Source of the DNA: Oscillospiraceae bacterium | Lineage (GTDB): Bacteria; Bacillota; Clostridia; Oscillospirales; Oscillospiraceae | Reading direction: 5' to 3' | DNA: 64,000 bases | NCBI GenBank assembly: GCA_022799035.1 | Contig: JAAWNQ010000007.1 | Location: 1-64,000 of the forward strand | Shown: piece by piece, positions 41,433-48,256 of the stretch | Layout of the letters: each line of letters opens with the position of its first letter | Position numbering within the stretch: position 1 is the first letter of the stretch | Made by a program: the position numbers and the translations under genes | The notes under the pieces: generated by a model | What the model was told of the DNA's origin: nothing | Databases searched by the model: none | The model's input: only the letters and a program-made list of their open reading frames with translations

Positions 41433-41902
41433 GTTCCCTCCTCCCGGAAGCTCTGCCGCTGGGCGGGGATAGCCAGTTCCTCCTCCACCGCTTTGGAGAG
41501 CGACTTTTTCTGCTCCGGGGTCCAGGCCCCGGAGATCTCCACCTCCCAGGGCACGGGCCAGCCGGAGCTGTCCTGGACCACCCCCACCTCGGCCTCACAC
41601 CGGAGGCCCAGGGACTGGCCTTTGTCCACAATATATGCGCCCGCTTTTTCCGCTATGAGGGTTTTCAGCACCTCCTGCCCACTTTGTCCCGCCTGCTCCG
41701 CCGTAAGGGTGGGAGAGAGGGCCTCCGGCCCCTGCCAGGAGGGGGCCTCAAGCCCCAGAAGGGGCCGGACCGCCGCCAGCAGAAGGACCAGTCCCCCGGC
41801 CAGCCGGCCGATTTTTTTCACCGTTCCCTCCGGGGTAAGGGCCTGGGCCAGGGACACCGCCAAAGCCGCGGCGGTGACCCCCAAAAGCCAATTTTTCAGC
41901 AT
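41429..41902 (-). CDS. spoIIIAF: Stage III sporulation protein AF
   Basis: 157 residues. Two membrane helices open the chain (NWLLGVTAAALAVSLAQAL and IGRLAGGLVLLLAAVRPLLG), the usual SpoIIIAF topology, and a soluble domain follows (ISGAWTPEQKKSLSKAVEEE near the end). It belongs to the mother-cell complex that supports forespore gene expression. The ATG lies 24 nt after spoIIIAE. Confidence 0.92.
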   Translation of the reverse strand: MLKNWLLGVTAAALAVSLAQALTPEGTVKKIGRLAGGLVLLLAAVRPLLGLEAPSWQGPEALSPTLTAEQAGQSGQEVLKTLIAEKAGAYIVDKGQSLGLRCEAEVGVVQDSSGWPVPWEVEISGAWTPEQKKSLSKAVEEELAIPAQRQSFREEGT

Positions 41903-41926
41903 ATCAACTCCCCCAACCTCCTATAC

Positions 41927-42997
41927 TTATCCTCCCCCCACCGCCTGGATGGAGGTGATCAGGGCGATATACAGGATCATCCCTCCCCCGCCCACCAGCC
42001 CCAGCATCAGGGCGAAGGCGGAGCCGATGGAGTCCATAAGCCCCGCCATAGGGCCGTTGATAACGGTGGCGGTGAGGGTGGCGGCCCCTTTGTAGACCAG
42101 ATAGTGGACCCCCAGCCGGAGAAAGGGGATCAGGCACACAGCCAGCACCGCCAGAAGTCCCACCACCCCCACCGTCCCCTTCACCACCCCGGCCCCGGCG
42201 GCCACAGTCTCAGCGGCGTCGGAGAGGATGCCCCCCACCACGGGGATCATGCCGGAGATGGCGGTCTTGGCCGCCTTCTGGGCCATGGCGTCGGCGCTCC
42301 CCGCCACCGCCCCGGTGACCGAGAGGTAGAATACGAAGCCGGTGAGGAGAAGGCTCAGAAGGCCGGTGGCCGTCCATTTCAGCATCCCCGCCAGCCGTTT
42401 GAGGCCCTCATTGCCCAAGGCGGCGTGGGCAGCGCAGGCCGCCACATAGGCGTAGATCAGGGGGAGGGCCAGTCTGTCGGCCAAGGTGAGGAGGAGCCCC
42501 AGAAAGAGGAGGACCGCCCCCTGACGGGCCACCGCGGCGGCGGGTCTTCCGGCGGCGGTGCCCGCCGCCGTCACCACGGGGAGAAGCAGTTTGGAGAAGG
42601 CGTCAAGCTCCTCCAGGGTGGCCTTGCCCAGGCCCATAAGGGTATGGATGTCGGCCACCGCCAGGGAGGTGACGGCAGCGGCGCCCGCCAGACGCACCGG
42701 GTCCAGGCCGCCCCCCAGATCCTCCCGAACTGTCTCGGCAAAGCTGCACAGCAGGGCCACCGCCAAGAGAAGGATCCCGCTTTTCAGACTCCGGCGGAGA
42801 AGGCCCCTCATCTCCCCCAGCCCGCCCTCCAGAACGGCGGCGGCCCCGGCGGAGAAGCTGTCCCCGGTGAGCTTTTCCACATCCAGATACCCCTCCAGGT
42901 AGGCCTCCGCCGCCCGGGAGAAGGAGTCCGCCCCTATCTCCCGGGACAGGTCGGCGGCCTGGGCCTTTGGGGAGAGCAGAAGGAGAAGGAGGATCAC
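41927..42997 (-). CDS. spoIIIAE: Stage III sporulation protein AE
   Basis: 356 residues. I place the start at a GTG that overlaps the spoIIIAD stop (GTGA). The frame is open much further upstream, but that part lies inside spoIIIAD, AC and AB. The start yields a signal peptide (VILLLLLLSPKAQAADL) followed by about six to eight membrane helices with Gly/Ala-rich spacing (GKATLEELDAFSKLLLPVVT). SpoIIIAE is the multi-pass membrane component of the feeding-tube export apparatus. Confidence 0.9.
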   Translation of the reverse strand: MILLLLLLSPKAQAADLSREIGADSFSRAAEAYLEGYLDVEKLTGDSFSAGAAAVLEGGLGEMRGLLRRSLKSGILLLAVALLCSFAETVREDLGGGLDPVRLAGAAAVTSLAVADIHTLMGLGKATLEELDAFSKLLLPVVTAAGTAAGRPAAAVARQGAVLLFLGLLLTLADRLALPLIYAYVAACAAHAALGNEGLKRLAGMLKWTATGLLSLLLTGFVFYLSVTGAVAGSADAMAQKAAKTAISGMIPVVGGILSDAAETVAAGAGVVKGTVGVVGLLAVLAVCLIPFLRLGVHYLVYKGAATLTATVINGPMAGLMDSIGSAFALMLGLVGGGGMILYIALITSIQAVGGG

Positions 42998-43377
42998 AAA
43001 AGCCCCCCCAAGGTATCCAAAACGGCCTGGGCCAGAGGGAGGGCGGTGAGCAGAGCCAGGGCGGAGCCCGCCGTCTCCAGAAAGGCGGCGATCCCCCCCT
43101 CCCCCGCGTCCTTGCACACCGCGGAGGCCAGACGGGTCACCACCCCGACCCCCACCGTCTTCCATACCGGGGCCCATACCTGGGGGGACAGGCCGGCGGC
43201 CTGGGCCAGGGAGTCCGCCGTGCCCCGGAGCTGGGCCAGAGTCTCGGTGGAGGCGCCCAGGAGCAGTCCTCCCGCCGCCAGGATCAGGACCACGGCCAGC
43301 TCGGGGACCTGCTTGCGCAGGACCAGGGCGCACAGGGCGGCGGTCACCGCAAGGGCGGAGAGTTTGAATATATCCAT
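42994..43377 (-). CDS. spoIIIAD: Stage III sporulation protein AD
   Basis: 127 residues with three or four membrane helices (ALAVTAALCALVLRK, LAVVLILAAGGLLLGA, GIAAFLETAGSALALLTALPL). Length and order fit SpoIIIAD. It follows spoIIIAC after 6 nt and overlaps spoIIIAE by 4 nt. Confidence 0.93.
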   Translation of the reverse strand: MDIFKLSALAVTAALCALVLRKQVPELAVVLILAAGGLLLGASTETLAQLRGTADSLAQAAGLSPQVWAPVWKTVGVGVVTRLASAVCKDAGEGGIAAFLETAGSALALLTALPLAQAVLDTLGGLL

Positions 43378-43383
43378 GGTCCC

Positions 43384-43578
43384 TCACAGCCCGAAAAGGC
43401 CCTTTACCAGCACAAAAAGATCGCTGATCTTCTCCACCACCATCATCAGCACCACCACCAGCCCGGCCAGGGTGGTGAGCATGGCCTGCTCGTCCCGGCC
43501 GGACCGGGAGAGGACCTGATTCAGCACCGACACCAAAATGCCGATGGCCGCGATGCGAAAAATAAAATCCACGTCCAT
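43384..43578 (-). CDS. spoIIIAC: Stage III sporulation protein AC
   Basis: 64 residues, the normal size, with two membrane helices (VDFIFRIAAIGILVSVLNQV and EQAMLTTLAGLVVVLMMVVE). A small membrane subunit of the SpoIIIA complex. A 78-nt gap without a gene separates it from spoIIIAB. Confidence 0.93.
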   Translation of the reverse strand: MDVDFIFRIAAIGILVSVLNQVLSRSGRDEQAMLTTLAGLVVVLMMVVEKISDLFVLVKGLFGL

Positions 43579-43656
43579 CTCGGTTTCTCATCTCCCGTCT
43601 GTCCACGGTACAGGTATCGTTGGTTCCCTTTCCGTATGTCATGGTCCGGCCCTCCC

Positions 43657-44169
43657 TCACAGCAGAAGGATGGTCAGGAAGGCGGCCAGGGACAGGCCCA
43701 GGGTACAGTAGACCTTCCCCTCCCGCCCAGCTTCCTGCCGGAGCCGGTCCGCCCGGTCTCCCAGGGTCCGGCTCAGCGCCTGGGCCGCCAGCTTCTGTTC
43801 CTCCCAGCCGCAGCGGCCCAGGAAGGTCCCCAGGCCCTGAAGGTCCTCCACATCCTCCCGGGTCAGCGCCCCGGAGCACCGGACCACCGCGGCGGCCCAT
43901 ATGTCGGGGAAGGACCGCTCCCCCAGCTCCTCCAGCCCCGCCCGGGCCTGGACAAGGGCCTCTTTTGCCGGAGGGGAGGCCCGGTGGGACAGGGTCTCCA
44001 GCAGTTGGGCCATGGTGGGAAGCCGAAAGGACAGCTCCCCCGCCAAAAGGGTCAGGACCCCCTGCCAGGCCTCCAGGGCGCGGATCCGCTTTCCCGTCTC
44101 CCCAGCCAGGCTCATACCCAGATACAGCCCGCCCCCCAGGAGGAGGAGCGCCCCTACCCATCTCCACAT
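43657..44169 (-). CDS. spoIIIAB: Stage III sporulation protein AB
   Basis: 170 residues from the ATG with GGAGGG upstream, 16 nt inside the end of spoIIIAA. Membrane helices lie at both ends (WVGALLLLGGGLYLGMSLA and CTLGLSLAAFLTILLL), with a helical middle resembling the type II secretion F-protein fold (LEAWQGVLTLLAGELSFRLP). It is thought to be the membrane platform for the ATPase SpoIIIAA. Confidence 0.92.
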   Translation of the reverse strand: MWRWVGALLLLGGGLYLGMSLAGETGKRIRALEAWQGVLTLLAGELSFRLPTMAQLLETLSHRASPPAKEALVQARAGLEELGERSFPDIWAAAVVRCSGALTREDVEDLQGLGTFLGRCGWEEQKLAAQALSRTLGDRADRLRQEAGREGKVYCTLGLSLAAFLTILLL

Positions 44170-45059
44170 AGCGGCAGGCCCTCCACCCGGTACCGGGGGG
44201 TTGTCCACCGGTCCAGGATCACCAGCTTTTCAAAGAGGCCCCGGGCCAGAAGGTCCCGGTAGAGAGGCTTACGGAGAAGGTCGTCCCGGTCCCGGGCGTG
44301 GACGGTGGAGAGCAGCTTTACCCCGCAGTTGCCGCATTGAGCCAGGGCCTCACAGTCGGCGGGAGCGGTGATCTCGTCACAGCAGAGGACCTGGGGATTC
44401 ATCCCCCGGAGGAGCATGAGAAGCCCCTGGGCCTTGGGACAGCCCTCCAGCACGTCGGTCCGGCCCCCCACGTCGAACTGAGGGGCTCCCTCCCAGAGGG
44501 CGGCCACCTCTCCCCGCTCGTCGCAAAGGCCCACCCGGAGAGGGGCGCCCACGGCCCCGTCGGAGAGGAGCCGCACCAGATCCCGGAGGAGCGTGGTCTT
44601 TCCGCCTCCCGGAGGCGCGATGAGAAGGGTGTTCTGAAAGACCTCCCCCTGGAACAGGGCGGGGAGCACCCCCTCCCCGCAGCCGGGGAGGGCATGGGCC
44701 ACCCGGATATTCAAGGAGGAGAGCCGGCGCAGGTTCCGCACCTGGTCGCCCTCGGTCCAGGCGCTACCACAGAGACCGATACGGTGGCCGCCCCTGACGG
44801 TGATGTATCCCTGTCTCACGCTCTCCAGAGCGGTGTGGGCGCTGGCCTGGGTGGCGATCTCCACCGTCAGGTCCAGGTCCCGCCCCTCCACCGGCCGGCC
44901 GGACAGGGGAAGCTCGTCCCCTCCGATCACTGCCGTGGGGGGCCGGCCCAGACGCAGGCGCAGCTCCTCCACCCGGCGCTTTACCAAGGGCGGCAGAGAC
45001 AGGGCCTCCCGGCGGAGGTCCGGGGGCAGCAGAGCGGCGGCTTCCTCAAAGGCTTTCAT
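44154..45059 (-). CDS. spoIIIAA: Stage III sporulation protein AA (secretion ATPase)
   Basis: 301 residues from the ATG with GAGGAGGG upstream; the longer frame includes 42 codons of leader. The RecA-like core shows Walker A IAPPGGGKTTLLRDL near 145-158, LCDERGEVAALW and Walker B PQVLCCDEIT near 215. It is related to type II/IV secretion ATPases and is proposed to energise the mother-cell to forespore channel. The operon is read from a sigma-E-type promoter 48 nt upstream. Confidence 0.94.
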   Translation of the reverse strand: MKAFEEAAALLPPDLRREALSLPPLVKRRVEELRLRLGRPPTAVIGGDELPLSGRPVEGRDLDLTVEIATQASAHTALESVRQGYITVRGGHRIGLCGSAWTEGDQVRNLRRLSSLNIRVAHALPGCGEGVLPALFQGEVFQNTLLIAPPGGGKTTLLRDLVRLLSDGAVGAPLRVGLCDERGEVAALWEGAPQFDVGGRTDVLEGCPKAQGLLMLLRGMNPQVLCCDEITAPADCEALAQCGNCGVKLLSTVHARDRDDLLRKPLYRDLLARGLFEKLVILDRWTTPRYRVEGLPLCGDG

Positions 45060-45106
45060 GGGTGGGTCCCTCCTCTTTTGTGGTAATGGGGGTTGTCTGT
45101 TGAGAC

Positions 45107-45136
45107 ATATGTATGAGGGGAGAGTGAGATTTATGA
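45107..45136 (-). promoter_or_regulatory. Sigma-E-type promoter of the spoIIIA operon
   Basis: On the minus strand TCATAAA (complement of 45130-45136) and CATACATAT (complement of 45107-45115) have the spacing of the mother-cell sigma factor E consensus (ATA, about 16 nt, CATACA-T). In Bacillus the spoIIIA operon is controlled by sigma-E, which supports the call. Confidence 0.75.
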
Positions 45137-45323
45137 AAGGAAAAAGAAAAAACCACCATTTCACCTTTACCGGAGCAACGCTCAAAAAATGATCCGGCTT
45201 TTCCGGAGGCCCTGTTTTCGCGTTTAGAGCCTGGCTTTTTACTTTTCAGGAATAAGCCCTGTTCCTCCGGTTAAAACTACCTCCAGTCCAAGCTGGTTTT
45301 TACCAAATAAGGAGGTCTTTGTT

Positions 45324-46628
45324 TTGAAGCAACGTGTGTTCCATCGGTTCCTGGCTCTCTTTTTCGCCGGGGTCCTTTCCTTCGTTCTGCCTGCCTCCGC
45401 CAGCCTTTTCGGCGGCGGAAAGGAGCCGGAGGTCCTCAGCGTGGCCGCCTTCTCCAAGAACGGTCTGGCCGATCAGGTCATCTCCTTCTCCCCTGAGGAT
45501 TTCCGGGTGGAGGGGGAGGCGTCCCTCCGCTCCATCCTGGTCACCTCCCTGCCAGATCCCTCCGCCGGAATGCTGACCATCGGCAACCAGGCGGTCCCGG
45601 AGGGAAGCGAGGTGGCGGTGGCCGCCCTGGACGGGCTCCGCTTCACCCCTCTGGCCGCCCCCATGCTCTCGGCCACCAGCTTCACCTTCTCCCCCACCTT
45701 TGACGACGGCTCTACCGGGGAAAGTGTGACAGTGGGGCTCTATCTGCTTGCCAGCGCCAACGAACCCCCGGTGGCCCAGGATCTGTCCCTTTCCACCTAT
45801 AAGAATGTGGAGATCCAGGGGACCTTTTCCGGCATTGATCCGGAGGGGGATATCCTTACCTTCCAGCTTTTGAGCAAGCCCGCCCGGGGAGCGGTGACCC
45901 AGGCCGAGGACGGCTCCGCCGCCTTCACCTACACTCCCTATGAGAACAAAACGGGGAAGGATGCTTTCACCTATGTGGCGGTGGACGCGGTCGGCAACAC
46001 CTCCGCTCCCGCCACCGTCTCCATCAAGATCGAGAAGCAGAAAACGAAGGTCTGCTACTCCGATATGACCGGAGTGGAGGGACACCGGGAGGCGGTGCGG
46101 CTGGCTGAAGCCGGACTCCTCATCGGGGAGCAGATGGGCAGCGAGTACCTGTTCCACCCCTCCCAGACCCTCTCCCGGGCTCAGTTCACCGCCCTATGTA
46201 TGGCCACCGCGGGCGTAGACGTTATCAAGGAGGCCACCATGACCGGCTTCGCCGACGACGAGGCGATGGCTTCCTGGGCAAAACCCTATGTGTCCTCCGC
46301 ACTCCGCTCCGGACTGGTCCAGGGCTCCTTTGACCAGGAGGGTCAGGTGGTCTTTCAGGCCAGCGCCCCCATCACCGCCGCCGAGGCCACGGTCCTGATG
46401 AACCGGACCCTCCGGGTCACCGATGTGGCGGAGACCTTTGTCCCCACCGGGGAGGGGACCCCCTCCTGGTGCGCCCAGGCGGTGGCTAACCTGAATAGCT
46501 GTAACGCCCTGCCCGCCTCCGCCGTCCTCTCGGAGCCCCTGACCCGCTCCCAAGCGGCGGTGATGCTCTCCGCCGCTCTGGACGTGATGGAGGCCCGGGA
46601 CAGCGGCGGCTGGTTCCAGTGGAACTAA
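45324..46628 (+). CDS. Secreted protein with cadherin-like domain and S-layer homology domains
   Basis: 434 residues from a TTG with AAGGAGG upstream. A signal peptide (FHRFLALFFAGVLSFVLPAS) opens the chain. Residues about 25-150 form a beta-rich domain. A cadherin-like Ig domain follows (about 150-240: NEPPVAQDLSL, IDPEGDILTFQLLSK, GKDAFTYVAVDAVGN). The C-terminus has two or three S-layer homology repeats (GHREAVRLAEAGLLIGEQMG, LSRAQFTALCMATAG, LTRSQAAVMLSAALDVM). SLH repeats bind pyruvylated cell-wall polymers, so the protein should sit on the cell surface. It diverges from spoIIIAA and has a strong terminator. Confidence 0.88.
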   Translation: MKQRVFHRFLALFFAGVLSFVLPASASLFGGGKEPEVLSVAAFSKNGLADQVISFSPEDFRVEGEASLRSILVTSLPDPSAGMLTIGNQAVPEGSEVAVAALDGLRFTPLAAPMLSATSFTFSPTFDDGSTGESVTVGLYLLASANEPPVAQDLSLSTYKNVEIQGTFSGIDPEGDILTFQLLSKPARGAVTQAEDGSAAFTYTPYENKTGKDAFTYVAVDAVGNTSAPATVSIKIEKQKTKVCYSDMTGVEGHREAVRLAEAGLLIGEQMGSEYLFHPSQTLSRAQFTALCMATAGVDVIKEATMTGFADDEAMASWAKPYVSSALRSGLVQGSFDQEGQVVFQASAPITAAEATVLMNRTLRVTDVAETFVPTGEGTPSWCAQAVANLNSCNALPASAVLSEPLTRSQAAVMLSAALDVMEARDSGGWFQWN

Positions 46629-46647
46629 ACCTTATCCGGCCTTAAAA

Positions 46648-46695
46648 CAGTGGGAGGGAGAACGCTGTCCGGCGTTCTCCCTCCCACTGTTTCTT
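46648..46695 (+). terminator. Terminator of the SLH protein gene
   Basis: An 18-bp perfect stem (CAGTGGGAGGGAGAACGC with its complement at 46672-46689) is followed by TTTCTT. It starts 19 nt after the stop codon. Confidence 0.93.
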
Positions 46696-46754
46696 CCCAT
46701 GGCGTCAGAGTCCATATCCCTCCTTTTTGTTTTGTGAAAGGCATACAATACGCA

Positions 46755-46783
46755 TTGACTTTTTTTCTGCTTTCTGTTAAAAT
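46755..46783 (+). promoter_or_regulatory. Promoter of the HPr-like gene
   Basis: TTGACT (46755-46760) and TAAAAT (46778-46783) are separated by 17 nt, leaving a leader of about 100 nt before the ATG at 46895. Confidence 0.65.
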
Positions 46784-46894
46784 TTACTCTATGTTGGAGA
46801 GATCTTGACAGACTCCGGTCTATTGCTCCACACTTTTTGAAATCGTTTCCCATCGCTCTCAGGCGAAAAAACAAAGGAAAGGGATGTTTTTTAA

Positions 46895-47155
46895 ATGAAA
46901 CAGTTCCAGTACACCATCACCGATCCCATGGGGCTTCACGCCCGTCCCGCCGGCATTATGGCCAAGCAGGTCAAGGGGTATGTGGGCACCACCGTCACCG
47001 TCACCAAGGGCGACAAGAGCGTTAACGCATTGAAGCTCATGGGACTGATGAGTATGGCGGTCAAGCAGGGCGAGACTGTCACCGTCACCATTGAGGGCGA
47101 GAACGAGGACCAGGTCTGCGCCGAGTTGGAACAGTTCTTCAAGGAGAATTTCTAA
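46895..47155 (+). CDS. HPr-family phosphocarrier protein lacking the regulatory serine
   Basis: 86 residues, the HPr fold and size. The phosphorylation site is intact (MGLHARPAG, His15), so Enzyme I can in principle phosphorylate it for sugar PTS transport. The segment around residue 46 reads VNALKLMGLMSMAVKQG, whereas classical Gram-positive HPr has KSIMG with Ser46 phosphorylated by HPr kinase for catabolite repression. Here that serine is replaced by lysine. The ATG has only a weak ribosome site (GGAAAGGG). The gene is monocistronic, between two terminators and its own promoter. Whether it serves PTS sugar transport or a regulatory role is open. Confidence 0.9.
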   Translation: MKQFQYTITDPMGLHARPAGIMAKQVKGYVGTTVTVTKGDKSVNALKLMGLMSMAVKQGETVTVTIEGENEDQVCAELEQFFKENF

Positions 47156-47177
47156 GGAAGCTATCGTCTGTGAATAG

Positions 47178-47214
47178 GAGGAGCCGGATGCTTATCCGGC
47201 TCCTCTCTTCTTTT
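47178..47214 (+). terminator. Terminator of the HPr-like gene
   Basis: GAGGAGCCGGAT pairs with ATCCGGCTCCTC around a GCTT loop, followed by TCTTCTTTT. Confidence 0.93.
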
Positions 47215-47227
47215 GGGCTGTCATATT

Positions 47228-47262
47228 AAAAAGACAGTCACCTATTCAGGTGACTGTCTTTT
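47228..47262 (-). terminator. Terminator beyond the tRNA-Ala 3' end
   Basis: A 13-bp stem (AAGACAGTCACCT with AGGTGACTGTCTT) is flanked by A and T runs. It directly follows the CCA end of the tRNA-Ala fragment on the minus strand and would have ended the original tRNA transcript. Confidence 0.88.
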
Positions 47263-47307
47263 TGGTGGAGATATGCGGGATCGAACCGCAGACCTCTTGA
47301 ATGCCAT
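47263..47307 (-). pseudogene. 3' fragment of tRNA-Ala(GGC), left junction of the ICE
   Basis: On the minus strand ATGGCAT (anticodon loop, GGC), TCAAG, variable loop, T-arm with GGTTCGATCCC and the acceptor half TATCTCC-A-CCA match a tRNA-Ala. The 5' half is absent: the base after the loop should start the arm partner CTTGA but reads AGGGC. The split is within the anticodon arm. Such 3' fragments are left when an element inserts into a tRNA gene and rebuilds the whole tRNA at its other end, here outside the window. Confidence 0.85.
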
Positions 47308-47562
47308 GCCCTCGTCATTCATGCAAAAGCCTCCGATGTTGTATAACTGGACTAAATCAATTGTCCTGTATTTTCAATGTTCTGAGTCTCTTAAATGCTA
47401 TTGAAACCGATTAGTTTCCCATGGCAACAGGATTATCAAAAATAATAAAACACATCGCATGTGTTAGACAGATGTTAGAACTTTGCTACTACAAGTTTTC
47501 TAAAAGAAACTGGTTCATGCAAAATACTTTAGCACATTTATGATGTGCTTGTCAAGGCTGCA

Positions 47563-47598
47563 AGAAGACCTGACAATTACTGTCGGGTCTTCTTTTTT
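47563..47598 (+). terminator. Terminator in the ICE left end
   Basis: AGAAGACCTGAC pairs with GTCGGGTCTTCT (one G-U) across loop AATTACT, followed by a T run. It shields the transfer operon from read-through out of the chromosome. Confidence 0.85.
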
Positions 47599-47639
47599 AC
47601 CCTGAAAGGAGGTGATGACCAGTAGCTATACCCATTTTT

Positions 47640-47738
47640 GTGATAGGAGGTGAACCCAATAAGAAAGACCGTCCCACCCATGCCGGCATAGTTACCATTG
47701 CAATGATACTGAAGCTCATGCCGCCGGGAAATAGCTAA
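47640..47738 (+). CDS. Possible small ICE peptide
   Basis: A GTG opens 32 codons (VIGGEPNKKDRPTHAGIVTI to LKLMPPGNS). GGAGGTG lies both just after the GTG and 26 nt before it, so the true start is unclear and could be a non-standard codon near AATAAG. The compact sequence with a hydrophobic middle looks coding, and it precedes the pilin-like gene. Low confidence. Confidence 0.3.
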   Translation: MIGGEPNKKDRPTHAGIVTIAMILKLMPPGNS

Positions 47739-47824
47739 AGAGCAGTACAGGACACGCAGAGCCCGTAAGCGGGCTTCGGATTAGCACATCGCTCCCCAGC
47801 AGAGCCAACTTCATAACACAGAGA

Positions 47825-47857
47825 GGATGGCCCTGCTGGGAGGGTCGTCCTTTTTTT
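47825..47857 (+). terminator. Attenuator-like terminator before the first transfer gene
   Basis: GGATGGCCCT pairs with AGGGTCGTCC (two G-U) around GCTGGG, followed by seven T. It ends only 26 nt before the TTG start of the pilin-like gene, so transfer genes need read-through or antitermination, or a promoter in the gap. Confidence 0.75.
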
Positions 47858-47883
47858 ATGCAATTTTTAAGGAGGACTACCCT

Positions 47884-48222
47884 TTGAAAAAGCTCTATCG
47901 GATCTATTCTTTCGCTCTTGTCATGCTTCTGGTGCTTTCCATGACCATTATCCCTGCCGCTGCCGTAGAAGATATGTGGAAGGTCGCCAACAGGATCATT
48001 GTCGATGTATATGGCAAACTCGCAGGCATAAGCACCGTCCTGGCCGGCCTTATGTCTGCTGTGGCTGTAGTCGGAGCCAAGATCTCCAACAATCAACACA
48101 AAGTAGATCAGGCGTGGGACTGGCTTAAACGCATTTGGGTTGCCTGGGCTATCATCAACGGTATTGGCGCCTTCATCGCTTATGTCCGTCCTCTCTTTTC
48201 CGGGCTTGCCACAATCTCCTGA
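47884..48222 (+). CDS. VirB2/TrbC pilin-like protein (DUF3852-like)
   Basis: 112 residues from a TTG with AAGGAGG upstream; the frame is open back into the terminator hairpin, which is not a credible start. A signal peptide (LYRIYSFALVMLLVLSMTII with AAA cleavage) is followed by a membrane pair (LAGISTVLAGLMSAVAVVGA and IWVAWAIINGIGAFIAYV). The size and two-helix form are those of VirB2-type pilins or the DUF3852 proteins at this position in clostridial ICEs. It probably forms the extracellular or membrane pore part of the conjugation apparatus. Confidence 0.7.
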   Translation: MKKLYRIYSFALVMLLVLSMTIIPAAAVEDMWKVANRIIVDVYGKLAGISTVLAGLMSAVAVVGAKISNNQHKVDQAWDWLKRIWVAWAIINGIGAFIAYVRPLFSGLATIS

Positions 48223-48256
48223 GACCACCAGCTCCAGCAGGAAGGAGGTGTAATAC

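Noticed and set aside
42998-44167. Upstream extension of the spoIIIAE frame
   Set aside because: It would cover spoIIIAD, AC and part of AB; the signal-peptide start at 42997 fits family length and the overlap pattern.
41684-44262. Long plus-strand frames opposite the spoIIIA genes
   Set aside because: Same GC-shadow effect; the complementary genes are all recognisable sporulation proteins with proper overlaps.
47213-47404. Plus-strand open frame across the tRNA-Ala fragment
   Set aside because: It reads through a terminator and a tRNA sequence and has no ribosome site.
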